Assembly (NCBI GenBank): GCA_946811185.2
Contig: OX328101.1
Span: 32,472,122-32,536,121, forward strand
Origin: Hippopus hippopus
Taxonomy: Eukaryota > Mollusca > Bivalvia > Cardiida > Cardiidae
DNA length: 64,000 nt
Direction: 5' to 3'
Shown: positions 59,101-63,244 of the stretch, piece by piece
How positions within the stretch are numbered: position 1 is the stretch's first letter
Layout of the letters: every line of letters begins with the position of its first letter
Translations under genes and position numbers: made by a program
Notes under the pieces: model-generated
What the model saw: the letters and a program-made list of their open reading frames with translations, nothing else
Told to the model about the DNA's origin: nothing
Database searches by the model: none

Positions 59101-62100
59101 GAGTGACTTGTCAGGTTTTGACCTACTTTTGAAATTAATTTCTCTGCCAGCAACACTAGGATCAACAGTACAATAACAGATTATGATATTCATGATAATT
59201 TCCATACCTTTAGTATGGAAAATATTGTGAAGATGGCAATCTTTTATTATGTGTTCAGTCCAAGTGTTAGTCACTGGCAGAAAAATTAATTTTATAATCA
59301 GGCAAAAAGTAAATAAAAAGATAGAGTGACTTGTCAGGTTTTGACCTACTTTTGAAATTAATTTCTCTGCCAGCAACACTAGGATCAACAGTACAATAAC
59401 AGATTATGATATTCATGATAATTTCCATACCTTTAAATGGTATGATTTAAAATGAAATGCAATTTAAAATCCGCTATGTTAACTTTTTTGAAGCTGTTGT
59501 TACTTGAAGTTGTGTAAAGGCACTTCCTTTAATCCATTACAAGATGAAAAATTGTATTTATCCAATTTGAAATCAATTGAAGACAACTAAATCAATCATA
59601 GCAAAAATGGATTTTTGTTACGAAAGGTTAGAAAACATTTTGGGAAAAGGAGAAAATGCTGGTAACCAGCATTTACTCCAGCTCCAACACTGATTTCAAA
59701 AGCTCTCTTCCACAGGACTGTAAAAAACACAGGATAGGTTGCAAGGAGCAAATCACCTCCTCTTTGCCTTCTTGCAGCCTGCTAGTGAAAAACAATGTGA
59801 CAAAGGCTTGTAATATTTTCTTTTTGCAAAAAAGTTTACAATTCTATTCATGCCTTAACTCTTACTTAATGGTAAGTATCCAAAGCCTACAAGGATGCAG
59901 AAACTTTGTGAAGGAGATGATGACTTAATATCAATAAAATGAGTTGAATTTAGTAAATGTAATTTACGTTAACCCTTTTACCACACAATCCCAAGTTCTA
60001 ATGACCCTGAGGAAGAAGCCTTTTGAAAACATTGTGGGAACAAGAGAAAATGCTGGTAACCAGCATATTCTCCTGTTCCCACAATGTTTTCTACCCTATC
60101 ATAGACAACTTCAATCATTTAAGCTACATTTAAACTTTCGTCTGTGAATGCTTTCGACTTGGACAAGTCTGTATTTTGCTTGTGGTAAAGAGTTAACCTT
60201 TTACAAAACAATCCTGACTTTTGATGAACCTGAGATAGAAGGATTTTGAAAACATCAACTCATTACCACACAATCCCGACTTTTAACGACCCCTAGAAAG
60301 AAGCGTTTTGAAAACATTGTGGGAAAAGGAGAAAATGCTGGTAACCAGCATTTTCTCCTTTTCCCACAATGTTTTCTGCTCTATCAAAGACAAATTCCAT
60401 CATTTGAGCTATGTTTAAATTGTCGTCTGCAAATGCTTTCAATTTGGTCAAATCTATTATTTGCTCGTGTGGTAAAGGGTTAAGGAAAAAAGGAGAGAAC
60501 GCTTGTAATCAGCATTTTCTTCTTTTCCTACGTTTTTTCAAGGTATCTTTTATGACATCATGATAAAATTGAAACAATAAATGACGGCTCAACAGAGCTT
60601 ACCAACAGTCTTTAGCTTACATATTAACCCTTTACCTTACTATCCGCGTTTTAACCATGCCAAGGAAGAAGGCTCTAGAAAACATTATGGGAAAAGGAGA
60701 ATATGCTTGTTATCATACCATTTTTTTGCCATTTGAAAATTCTTTAAATTTGGAACTCTAAAATTTTGCTGTTTGGTATGGAGTTAAAAAACTTGCAACA
60801 GCATTCTTGATTAAGTAAACAAATCTCTTTGCAACATTCAGTCATATTGATTTTTGAAAATGTCTTGACTTATTTAGAAGAAAAAAGTTGAATGTCATTA
60901 AAGTAAAGATAGATCACAAAATCTCACCTTCTGTTTGAACACTATCCTCACTTTCATCAGTCTTGACAGATACATGGGTTTTCTTCAACTTTTGTACAGA
61001 TATCAATATATGACGGACACAACTCTTCGTTTTTTCAGAAAACTCCTCATCACTGCACTCCTCACTTTCAACATAGCCTTTATTTCTCTTACAGTCACTA
61101 AACCAACTCATGAAGTTCCTATACTTCTCAGAGATCTCATTGGACAAGAAATGAAGAACTTCAGTGAAAGTATTTGGACAGTCTGTGCAAGTGGGGTCAC
61201 TAAACTGAATAGAAATCTCCTGCAACTGTTCTATGACACCAGGTCCATCCACAGGACACATCTCAGAGAAAATCTTTTCTACATTGCAAACATCCAACCT
61301 GAATAAATGACATAGTTGTCAATGCTAGTAATCCACCTCTGTAAGTTCTATTCATATGTAGCAAAAGTGAGGCTACCACTTGGTTACATTCACAAAATTT
61401 TTATTTCCTAACTTAATGTATTTGTAACTGTGGCTTTTAAATTCAGCTCTTTCATAAAATACCTAAATACAAGTTGTTTGAACAGTATTTACATCTTGAG
61501 TTTACATTTTCATTATCTTTATTTTAATGTATTTGTTAAACAGACTTTTATATACAGCAATAAAATCTACTCCTCACAAAAAGTTAAGCAACAATGAATT
61601 ACCGCTGCACCACAACTTCATTATTACAAATATAGACCATTTCATTGTATAAATGTAATGAGTATTGAGTTAAAAACCAGTCCAAGCAATTCTGTACTTC
61701 TATCAGATCGTGTTTCTCACTTTCCAGCTTTTGTAGTAAGGCAGTGTCTAAATTCACATGCAAAAAATTGCTATACTACCCAAAATGTTTTAAAATCTCT
61801 AAAATTCGGTTAATCTGCAACTGGGACACAGTCAGTACACGGTATGGCCACCATTAGCACGAAAACAAGCTTGAACTCTTCTGGGCATTGACCAGATCAA
61901 GCTGTCCAGCTGTTGTTGTGGAATATCCTGCCATTCCTGACTCAAAAGTTGCTCAAGGTGTTGGAGGTTCTGAGGCCTCACATTTCCATCAATGACACGC
62001 CCAACGAGAATGTCCCGCACATGCTCAATCGGATTGAGATCTGGAGATCTTGCTGGCCACTCAAATTGCCCACAAGAGTTCAAGCTTGTATTCGTACTAA

Positions 62101-63218
62101 TGGTGGCCATACCGTGTACCAACGGTTGCAGACTGAACAAATTTTAGAGATTTTTAAAACATTCTGGTGCAGAGATAATTTATTGTTGCTTAACTTTTTG
62201 TGAGGAGTATATACCTTGGAAGTCACTGTTATTCCACATATACAAAATCTATCTTTGTACAACATGAAAAGTATTACCCTTTAAGAGCCTTTCACAACAA
62301 AGTTGCCTTAGCTGCCAGCGTAGATGAAGTTCAGACTGTACAAAACATGCAGACTGATCTTTGATATATACTATTGGCTTTGTTAAGATATTCTAGTGAA
62401 AAAAAAAAAAAACCTTGATATTCGAAATATTTTGGTCTAATTTTCAGACCGAAAATAGCCTGTTGGGTTTGTTAGGTGCTCTAATAGTTAAGTACATAAT
62501 ATTAGACACATCATATTCACTCACCACAATAAAATATCAGAGTCTTTTTTGCACAGATAAGCCTTGGCAGCACCCACTTCTTCCAAAATTTGCTGAAAAA
62601 TTCATATCTATCATTTTAAATTAAAAATGAATAATTTGATAAGTGACAAAATAACCAAATTAACATTTCCAGAACTAAATAACATTGGCAGATAGTGTAA
62701 GCAATTTTTTATTCAGTGAATTAAAATCTTAAGTATTTACACTTACAACATACCCATATAAACATATTGTCTGTATAAAAACTTTTAACGTCTTGCAATA
62801 ACCATCTTTGAAAACATTGCACCAAAAAGAAAACTTGCTCATGGAAAGCTTTTTGTTTTTGCCACAATGTTCAAATGTTTGCATGTTTATACCTAAGATC
62901 ATACTGATTCATATGTTTTCATTTTTAAACCTGACTTCATGTTGGTCTTCCATATTTCACAAGAATGTTTTCAAAATTGTCCTAATTTTGTTTCTGGGGG
63001 TCAAGATTTCAGAAACAAAACTCTACCTTGATGGTGGTTATAGTCTCTTGGATCTTTTCATCTCCTTGCTTATCCAGAGCCACTTGTGACAGCTCTTCAG
63101 CAGGAAGTGGTGATGGATGGTACCCTGCTTGAGACTCTTTCTCTGGACAGCAGAGTAGGAGAACCAGAAACTGATTTAATCCTTCACTTATTTGTATCAG
63201 TAGCTCCTTGGCTGCATC
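34956..63218 (-). CDS. MDN1: midasin (AAA+ ribosome-biogenesis ATPase), C-terminal 1226 residues in 24 exons
   Basis: Midasin (yeast Rea1) is a huge nuclear dynein-like AAA+ ATPase. It uses its C-terminal MIDAS domain to grip Ytm1/WDR12 and Rsa4/NLE1 and strip them from pre-60S particles. Coding order, 5' to 3': 63027-63218, 62525-62592, 60928-61298, 58794-58894, 57850-58068, 57182-57319, 56433-56711, 55897-56064, 54944-55100, 54084-54202, 49127-49246, 47246-47413, 46745-46843, 45851-45949, 44380-44583, 43620-43832, 42050-42136, 41648-41763, 39851-40025, 39213-39286, 37115-37229, 36595-36807, 35718-35765, 34956-35093. Every junction is GT-AG, the phases chain, and the sum is 3681 nt. Landmarks are the TTEF-like block before the acidic tail, a 650-residue D/E-rich tail, GDYRTGKRLNMRKVIPYIAS, the MIDAS DDSSSM and the VSDGRG loop. 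Human midasin is about 5600 residues, so roughly the last fifth is here; the AAA ring lies right of the window. Confidence 0.96.
35718..35765 (-). CDS. MDN1: MDN1 exon 23 of the visible 24
   Basis: A 48-nt exon, acceptor TTTATTTCAG and donor GTAAGA, reading DSILDIRVPVFKEAGE. This is the conserved strand-loop of the MIDAS domain (human DSILDIKVPIF). Confidence 0.93.
35925..36260. repeat. dispersed repeat with two tandem ~115 bp units in MDN1 intron
   Basis: GGGTCATGAGCAACACTTGT and GTTTCAGGGTCCAAGGTCAA recur about 125 bp apart. A GGACAGGCAGATTGACAGAC tail and a TACCCCACTCTATTTTGTAGG end follow. Another tandem-core, tail-bearing non-coding element. Confidence 0.55.
36285..36440 (+). repeat. 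palindromic TTAA MITE copy, heavily decayed
   Basis: It keeps AAATATTGTAAGAAAAGGAG and, at the end, TTGTCATTTGGTAAAGAGTTG. The hairpin is lost. Confidence 0.45.
36595..36807 (-). CDS. MDN1: MDN1 exon 22 (MIDAS domain core)
   Basis: Acceptor TTTTGTCCATCCAG, donor GTACAT, 71 codons in phase 0. NPETAQLLLIVSDGRGLFME carries the SDGRG loop whose Asp completes the metal site. KVFIVFVIIDSPNNK is the following beta strand. Confidence 0.95.
36872..36965 (+). repeat. palindromic TTAA MITE, 5' half
   Basis: TTTTAACTCTTTACCACACA, then TTTTGAAAACATTGTGGGAA up to GAAAATACTGGTGCCCAGCA. The copy is cut at the centre of the hairpin. Confidence 0.65.
37115..37229 (-). CDS. MDN1: MDN1 exon 21
   Basis: Acceptor TATATTTTCAG, donor GTGGGT. 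After completing a Ser codon it reads FGETVNVLHPFTEQFTSQSG, then AHLLQYLTFEQKKTKIAQ. Human midasin has SFGESVKLLHPFHEQF...FQQKKTKIAQ here. Confidence 0.95.
37360..39197 (+). repeat. type C-like HINE element with a second element nested
   Basis: It starts CAAGAGGGCCAAGATGGCCC. The cores are about 300-bp units, three in tandem (GAAATTATTTCAAAATCTGA, GGTTTAAGAGGAGAAGATTT, GTTGCCATGGCAACCAGAGT, CAAGTTTGGTCCAAATTGGC, a C-run, GGCCATGTTTTTCGATGGAT). It ends in a short GACGGACAC tract, the hairpin GAGCACGTTGTGCTC and AGGTGAGCTAA. A different element (CAAGAGCACCGCATGCGGGT ... AAAACAGCTGAGTC, about 37637-37935) sits in the left part. It lies in an MDN1 intron. Confidence 0.7.
39213..39286 (-). CDS. 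MDN1: MDN1 exon 20
   Basis: Acceptor CTTTCCAG, donor GTATGC. It reads IAFESLALISNALSLLEAGQ then LSIC, ending in a split Ser codon. The type C element ends only 16 bp downstream of this exon's donor side, so an insertion landed almost on the splice site. Confidence 0.94.
39474..39615 (+). repeat. palindromic TTAA MITE, internally deleted
   Basis: AACCCTTTACAAGACAGCAT, then a hairpin AAACATTGTGAGAAAAGAAG...CATTTTCTCCTTTACCTACAATG. It ends near GTCCGGCAAAGTCTTAA. Confidence 0.6.
39655..39795 (+). repeat. short element ending in TATACCCCCG hairpin
   Basis: ACTAGAGCTGTCACTGAATG, a GACGGACACACAGACAGACA tract, and the terminal hairpin TATACCCCCGAAAAC / GTTTTACGGGGGTATA. It again combines a GACGG-type tract with a 3' hairpin, as in the larger HINE-like families here. 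Confidence 0.6.
39851..40025 (-). CDS. MDN1: MDN1 exon 19 (start of MIDAS domain)
   Basis: Acceptor TATTTTTATAG, donor GTCAGA. It reads GDYRTGKRLNMRKVIPYIAS, QFRKDKIWLRRTKPSKREYQ, then VMLAIDDSSSMVDNHSKQ. DDSSSM is the DxSxS metal-ion-dependent adhesion site that binds the Ubl domains of Ytm1/Rsa4 homologues. It is almost identical to human, the strongest single identifier of the gene. Confidence 0.98.
40042..41299. other. MDN1 intron sequence without recognised elements
   Basis: AT-rich, with short open frames lacking any family feature. I see no hairpin MITE or HINE copy in it, which is unusual for this gene. Confidence 0.5.
41300..41418 (+). repeat. short relative of the 2285-2545 MITE
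   Basis: GCCATGCTCTGTGGAAAGGG and TTTTGCTAGAGTGGCGCTGA correspond to the two ends. The interior is shorter, with GACCCAGGTCAGTCTG. Confidence 0.55.
41540..41645 (+). repeat. palindromic TTAA MITE fragment
   Basis: CAAGGAGAAAATACTGATTA-CCAGTATTTCTTTTTAACCA is a diverged hairpin. The ends are not recognisable. Confidence 0.4.
41648..41763 (-). CDS. MDN1: MDN1 exon 18
   Basis: Acceptor CTATTTCAG, donor GTAGCT. It reads GSVASELWHRYEALTSSLSQ then DLCEQLRLVLEPTQATKL. LCEQLRLxLEPTQAxKL is strongly conserved between acidic tail and MIDAS domain. Confidence 0.96.
42050..42136 (-). CDS. MDN1: MDN1 exon 17
   Basis: Acceptor TTCTTGTAG, donor GTAAGT, 29 codons in phase 0: AIDLESLRAELETQLGSWNQ then ANLPEGKES. 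Matches the helix before the MIDAS domain (human NELRQELERQLEMW). Confidence 0.93.
42212..42637. repeat. head-to-head dimer of palindromic TTAA MITEs
   Basis: The first copy runs forward from TTTAACCCTTTACCAAACAA to TTTGGTACAGAGTTAA. The second starts at the same TTAA as ACTCTATACCAAAGC and runs inverted to TTGTTTGGTAAAGGGTTAA. The two share one TTAA. The first copy has lost half of its hairpin; the second keeps a diverged one (GTAGGAAAAGGAGAATAATT). Confidence 0.8.
43031..43334 (+). repeat. tRNA-derived SINE, near complete
   Basis: The head GAGCCCTGGCAGCTCAGTTGG has a clear A box, and a B-box-like GGTGTGAGCCCC lies downstream. The body GATGGTTATGTGGGAAAGCA-GCCAGTGGCTTGG is shared with the fragment at 1400-1530. 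The tail is ACCATACAATCAATCACAC. About 300 bp with a simple-repeat tail is standard SINE form. Confidence 0.7.
43620..43832 (-). CDS. MDN1: MDN1 exon 16 (end of acidic tail)
   Basis: Acceptor CATATCAACAG, donor GTATTG, 71 codons in phase 0. It begins MDDNTENMNPAEIKKSKSHK and ends ARGFDSTIHTALENFHIDNL. The STIHTA motif is conserved in midasin just after the acidic region. Confidence 0.94.
43968..44330. repeat. dispersed repeat with tandem cores in MDN1 intron
   Basis: AACAAGAGCACTGCAAAGTG begins it, followed by two units carrying CACCTTTGACCCCTGC-type sequence (about 44018 and 44182) and CTTCAAGA-AAAATTGGGTTGAC. It resembles other CAAGAG-headed elements of the window but shows no clear 3' end. 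Confidence 0.45.
44380..44583 (-). CDS. MDN1: MDN1 exon 15 (acidic tail)
   Basis: 68 codons in phase 0. The acceptor TTTTGTAACTAAG was chosen because it alone keeps phase; the nearby ACTAG would shift the frame. It reads VETEEYEHIKDSTEHYDAQT, then a Q/E/D-rich run to MEDKLDNENE. EHIKxxxxxYDAQT is conserved in human midasin. Confidence 0.92.
44640..44868 (-). repeat. palindromic TTAA MITE copy, well preserved hairpin
   Basis: CTTTTCACCAAACAACAAAATT starts it in the inverted sense. The centre TGGGAAAAGGAGAAAATGCT / AGCATTTTCTCCTTTTCCTA is nearly perfect, and the end is TTTGCTAAAGGATTATTG. Confidence 0.8.
44870..45845. other. MDN1 intron sequence, no element named
   Basis: It contains two short related motifs of the type GCATGTTCTATGCAGTCTGA-ACTTGATCTACAC (45000, 45385), also seen near 9832 and 62318. 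They are probably a small dispersed repeat. No exon is visible. Confidence 0.4.
45851..45949 (-). CDS. MDN1: MDN1 exon 14 (basic patch in acidic tail)
   Basis: Acceptor TTTTTCTGTCTCTAATAG, donor GTATAA, 33 codons: YDRQPGKSDSDRSLGTDEQR then YKKLKTVDGQHNQ. Human midasin has KRKPGQADNERSMGDHNE...KRLRTVD, so this is the conserved positively charged island within the acidic tail. Confidence 0.93.
46138..46560. repeat. two adjacent palindromic MITE copies
   Basis: The first has TTTTACCACACAATCCCGAG, a hairpin GAAAATTATGGTAACCAGCA, and an end TTGTGTAATACAGGATTAGT. The second is reduced (AGGAAAAGGAAATGCCAGTT / ACAAATATTTTCTCCTTGCT) and decayed at the ends. Confidence 0.65.
46745..46843 (-). CDS. MDN1: MDN1 exon 13
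   Basis: Acceptor TTTTTTCTGTAG, donor GTATCA, 33 codons: TEGTGQAKAEMEDGHKGQTM then STKSSISQGKRKQ. It corresponds to the human NQAEGHES...SFKRK segment. A longer open frame in another phase overlaps it but breaks the phase chain. Confidence 0.9.
47246..47413 (-). CDS. MDN1: MDN1 exon 12 (acidic tail)
   Basis: Acceptor CATACTCAAAG (weak pyrimidine tract), donor GTAGAA, 56 codons in phase 0. It reads DDTNQDVEEKSEENQQDDVP, then QGLENYGKTCHDTETVEQSE and TAQDKAGETTENDEKE. Low complexity but in the expected frame and place. Confidence 0.85.
47514..47735 (+). repeat. palindromic TTAA MITE copy
   Basis: TAACCCTTTAACACACAATC to TTCTGTTGTCTAGTAGTGTTAA. The hairpin is AAAATATTGTGGAAAAAGGA...AGCATTTTTTCCTTTTCCCA with a few mismatches. 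Confidence 0.75.
48060..48515. repeat. pair of palindromic TTAA MITEs, inverted then forward
   Basis: 48060-48250 starts TTAACTCTTTCCCAAATGAC (inverted) with the hairpin AAAAGGAGAAATTGCTTGTT-ACAAGCAACATCTTCTTTTC. 48254-48480 runs from TTAACCCTTTACCACACAAT to TTGTCTGGTAAAGAGTTAA with a 32-bp-arm hairpin carrying one mismatch. The second is one of the best full copies. Confidence 0.85.
48618..49050. repeat. two adjacent palindromic MITE copies, both inverted
   Basis: 48618-48808 begins TTAACTCTTTACCAAAGGAC; 48809-49050 begins CAACCCTTTACCAAACGACA and ends TTTTGTACAGGGTTAA. Both keep GAAAATGCTGGTTACCAGCA at the centre. This gives four MITE copies in under 1 kb with the preceding pair. Confidence 0.8.
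49127..49246 (-). CDS. MDN1: MDN1 exon 11 (acidic tail)
   Basis: Acceptor CTTCACTACTGTAG, donor GTATTC, 40 codons in phase 0: DETDNRDEDTENKEENDKME, then TDENERQDEDGTEDPGFSPQ. DPGFSPQ aligns with human DQGFQPQ, anchoring the otherwise low-complexity exon. Confidence 0.9.
49270..49715. repeat. head-to-head dimer of palindromic TTAA MITEs
   Basis: Forward copy from TTTAACCCTTTACCAAACAA to TTGTTTGGTAAAGAGTTACC, then an inverted copy from CAGACTGGAACATTTTAGAC to TAGTGTGGTAACGGGTTTA. Both retain hairpins (CATTGTGGGAAAAAGAGAAA; ACGTGGGAAAAATAGAAAAT). About 445 bp, able to fold as nested hairpins. Confidence 0.82.
49936..50137 (+). repeat. half copy of the 58978-59444 MITE family plus T-run
   Basis: ACCGTTTAAAAGTATGGAAA, then GTCACTGGCAGAAAAATGAATTTTAAAAC-type sequence, as at 58978-59060. 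A run of about 30 T follows at 50109-50137. Confidence 0.55.
50153..50376 (+). repeat. palindromic TTAA MITE copy, nearly complete
   Basis: TTTAACTCTTTACCACACAG to TTGTCGTTTGGTATTGAGTTAA. The hairpin GAAAATGCTGGTAATCAGCA has few mismatches. TTAA is present on both sides. Confidence 0.85.
51176..52198 (+). mobile_element. TIR element copy 1 (1023 bp), TA target
   Basis: It is flanked by TA (51174-51175 and 52199-52200). It begins CCGTATTTTGCGTATGTTTT and ends AACTTAAGCAAATTATGG, imperfect inverted ends. Both subterminal regions are studded with TTGGGACA / TGTCCCAA motifs (four or more per end, for example AAAGAATTGGGACA, CAAAGATTTGGGACA), as expected for transposase binding sites. The interior (51360-52070) holds only short frames. 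Superfamily is unassigned; a TA duplication fits Tc1/mariner relatives. Confidence 0.75.
52342..52595 (+). mobile_element. TIR element copy 2, internal deletion derivative (254 bp)
   Basis: Same left end as copy 1 up to TTTCTACACACGTAA, then it jumps directly to GCAAATTATGG at the right end, losing about 769 bp. The break falls at a shared TAA. Its flanks (AACAAGAT-TA and TA-AGATGTTAAC) are the same as those of copy 1, so it arose by duplication of element plus host sequence, not by an independent insertion. Confidence 0.8.
52845..53872 (-). mobile_element. TIR element copy 3 (1028 bp), inverted
   Basis: A nearly full reverse-oriented copy, TA on both sides (52843-52844, 53873-53874). Removing it restores the host repeat GTGACCTAGTTT, a clean insertion into the type C core. 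It carries the same interior as copy 1, inverted, so copies 1 and 3 form a stem of about 1 kb arms around a 650-bp loop. Confidence 0.8.
54084..54202 (-). CDS. MDN1: MDN1 exon 10 (acidic tail)
   Basis: Acceptor TGTTTCATTCAG. It reads ETKDDENTDMPPEEKESEEN, then VDENTGQDEDDANEDKKETT. The donor needed to keep phase is GTTTGT, poorer than all others in this gene; the frame would otherwise stop 18 nt later. It starts only 41 bp from the end of the type C element. Confidence 0.82.
54944..55100 (-). CDS. MDN1: MDN1 exon 9 (acidic tail)
   Basis: Acceptor ATGATACCCACAG, donor GTAGAC. It reads DYDDDQIDPYHEKQAEEQKA, then PDDLDLPDDFKLDNEEGEEA. DYDxxxxDPYH and LDLPDDxxLD are conserved in human midasin. 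Confidence 0.95.
55590..55812 (+). repeat. palindromic TTAA MITE copy, nearly complete
   Basis: TTTAACCCTTTACCACACAG to GTCATCTGGTATAGGGTAA. The hairpin GAGAAACTGCTGGTAACCAG-CAGTTTCTCC carries a matched change in both arms, a compensatory pair relative to the family (ATGCT to CTGCT). Confidence 0.82.
55897..56064 (-). CDS. MDN1: MDN1 exon 8 (acidic tail)
   Basis: Acceptor TACTATTTCAG, donor GTAATG, 56 codons in phase 0: EKEESGPGDGKQTESELVAK, DDNKNNQSADENDGEKDKNT, AEEKEKQPHNLGDMDQ. ESELVAKDDN aligns with human DSELVAKDDN. Confidence 0.95.
56098..56170 (+). repeat. weak tRNA-like sequence in MDN1 intron
   Basis: CAGAGGTGTAGAGGTATAGA and GGTTCTGGGTTTGAATTCAT are spaced like A and B boxes. The stem does not pair. 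Probably a SINE remnant. Confidence 0.25.
56433..56711 (-). CDS. MDN1: MDN1 exon 7 (acidic tail)
   Basis: Acceptor GAATTTGCTATA-side replaced by CAAATTCTTTCAG; donor GTAAGT; 93 codons in phase 0. EENAIEMSEDFDGKVQDLED, DKQMGDVEGENEEKLDEQMW then GSDDEEENSKE. NAIEMSEDFDGK and LDExxWGxDDEEE are nearly identical in human midasin. Confidence 0.97.
57182..57319 (-). CDS. MDN1: MDN1 exon 6 (entry to acidic tail)
   Basis: Acceptor GCCAATTTAG, donor GTGAGG, 46 codons in phase 0: GFCIPPELSEEMEGEGATEF, CDIENGGLGEGEGAKNVSDQ, IESEDQ. GEGxTEF...GGxGEGEGxKxVSDQIExE is the hallmark of midasin before its acidic region. Confidence 0.98.
57659..57802 (-). pseudogene. partial tandem duplicate of the following MDN1 exon
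   Basis: About 147 bp upstream-coordinate copy of the donor half of the 57850-58068 exon and its flanking intron. It reads ADTERTPGKMLSVLSNIFID then FCPK followed by GTAAGG, against ATERVLGKMLSVLLSIFTDL-ATK in the real exon. It keeps a donor and an open frame but no acceptor half, so it is probably a silent relic. Confidence 0.75.
57850..58068 (-). CDS. MDN1: MDN1 exon 5
   Basis: Acceptor TTTCACATAG, donor GTAGGC, 73 codons in phase 0: VLTLVLDMLDCIQRSTNKQT, IKEKMSLFEQFLPLLKQYRD, RVLGKMLSVLLSIFTDLATK. The KLLxVLLxIFxxLAxKGFC pattern, completed by the next exon, matches the end of the midasin linker. Confidence 0.95.
58140..58260 (+). repeat. palindromic TTAA MITE, shortened
   Basis: GACCCTTTACAAAACAATTC and the hairpin GAAAATGCTGTTTACCAGCATTTTCTCC remain; the 3' part is missing. 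Confidence 0.65.
58625..58750 (-). repeat. palindromic TTAA MITE, internally deleted
   Basis: ATCAACTCTTTACCTGATAG, then directly CTTTTACCCACAATGTTTTC and ATTGTATGGCAAAGGTTAA. One arm of the hairpin is deleted. Confidence 0.55.
58794..58894 (-). CDS. MDN1: MDN1 exon 4
   Basis: Acceptor GTTGTTGTTAG, donor GTAAGT. Completing a split Ala codon, it reads VPDDEMDDIKEGLLVKQVVD then KLSDDVDMLNCDN. No strong motif; placed by phase and by helix-like pattern. Confidence 0.85.
58978..59444. repeat. TIR MITE with internal 223-bp tandem duplication
   Basis: ACCATTTAAAAGTATGGAAA at the left inverts to TTTCCATACCTTTAAATGGT at the right. The interior is a near-identical tandem duplicate (repeat start 58989 and 59212) that includes CACTGGCAGAAAAAT and ATTTCTCTGCCAGCAACACT. 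The two copies differ by only a few bases, so the duplication is recent. Confidence 0.8.
59530..59745 (-). repeat. palindromic TTAA MITE copy
   Basis: TTTAATCCATTACAAGATGA opens it; the hairpin TGGGAAAAGGAGAAAATGCTGGTAACCAGCA-type core is at 59640-59685, with the second arm degraded. Confidence 0.7.
59970..60481. repeat. cluster of palindromic TTAA MITEs, including the best copy
   Basis: 59974-60195 is a full forward copy. A short relic (60196-60255) follows, then a full forward copy at about 60258-60481 with CATTACCACACAATCCCGAC and GTGTGGTAAAGGGTTAA ends. In this last copy 60311-60342 and 60344-60375 form a perfect 32-bp inverted repeat around a single A. Confidence 0.88.
60625..60787 (+). 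repeat. palindromic TTAA MITE, internally deleted
   Basis: TTAACCCTTTACCTTACTAT to TTTGCTGTTTGGTATGGAGTTAA. The second hairpin arm is lost after GAGAATATGCTTGTTATCAT. Confidence 0.7.
60928..61298 (-). CDS. MDN1: MDN1 exon 3
   Basis: Acceptor TCATTTATTCAG, donor GTGAGA. Completing a Trp codon it reads LDVCNVEKIFSEMCPVDGPG, VIEQLQEISIQFSDPTCTDC, and later SEKYRNFMSWFSDCKRNKGY and TKSCVRHILISVQKLKKTHV. Largest visible exon (371 nt). It ends in phase 1, matching the next exon. Confidence 0.92.
61570..62207 (-). mobile_element. Tc1-like element with fold-back right arm
   Basis: TA on both sides (61568-61569, 62208-62209). The ends CTCCTCACAAAAAGTTAAGC are exact inverses. Only 638 bp against about 1.6 kb for active Tc1. 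The right arm (about 62054-62195) is an inverted copy of the left part (61780-61890), including the last transposase codons. The element is therefore partly a fold-back. It lies in the MDN1 intron between exons 2 and 3. Confidence 0.88.
61832..62140 (-). pseudogene. Tc1-like transposase C-terminal fragment
   Basis: It contains FEWPARSPDLNPIEHVRDIL (the Tc1 WPxxSPDLNPIEHxWD box with the second catalytic Asp region), then LSQEWQDIPQQQLDSLIWSM and PRRVQACFRANGGHTVY with a normal stop. The first 20 or so residues of the open frame are read through the inverted duplicate and are not transposase. The first Asp and the DNA-binding domains are absent. Confidence 0.88.
62525..62592 (-). CDS. MDN1: MDN1 exon 2
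   Basis: Acceptor GAATTTTTCAG, donor GTGAGT: QILEEVGAAKAYLCKKDSDI then LLW, with the Trp codon split by the intron. Short, placed by splice sites and phase. Confidence 0.88.
63027..63218 (-). CDS. MDN1: MDN1 exon 1 of the visible set
   Basis: Acceptor TTTCATGTATTGCAG, donor GTAGAG, 64 codons in phase 0: DAAKELLIQISEGLNQFLVL, LLCCPEKESQAGYHPSPLPA, ALDKQGDEKIQETITTIK. Part of the helical linker. The phase 0 start means the upstream exon, outside the window, should end on a whole codon. Confidence 0.9.
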
Positions 63219-63244
63219 CTGCAATACATGAAAAAACCTGATTT

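Noticed and set aside
60935..61306. 123-residue plus-strand open frame
   Set aside because: Antisense of MDN1 exon 3, which has splice borders, phase and family context.
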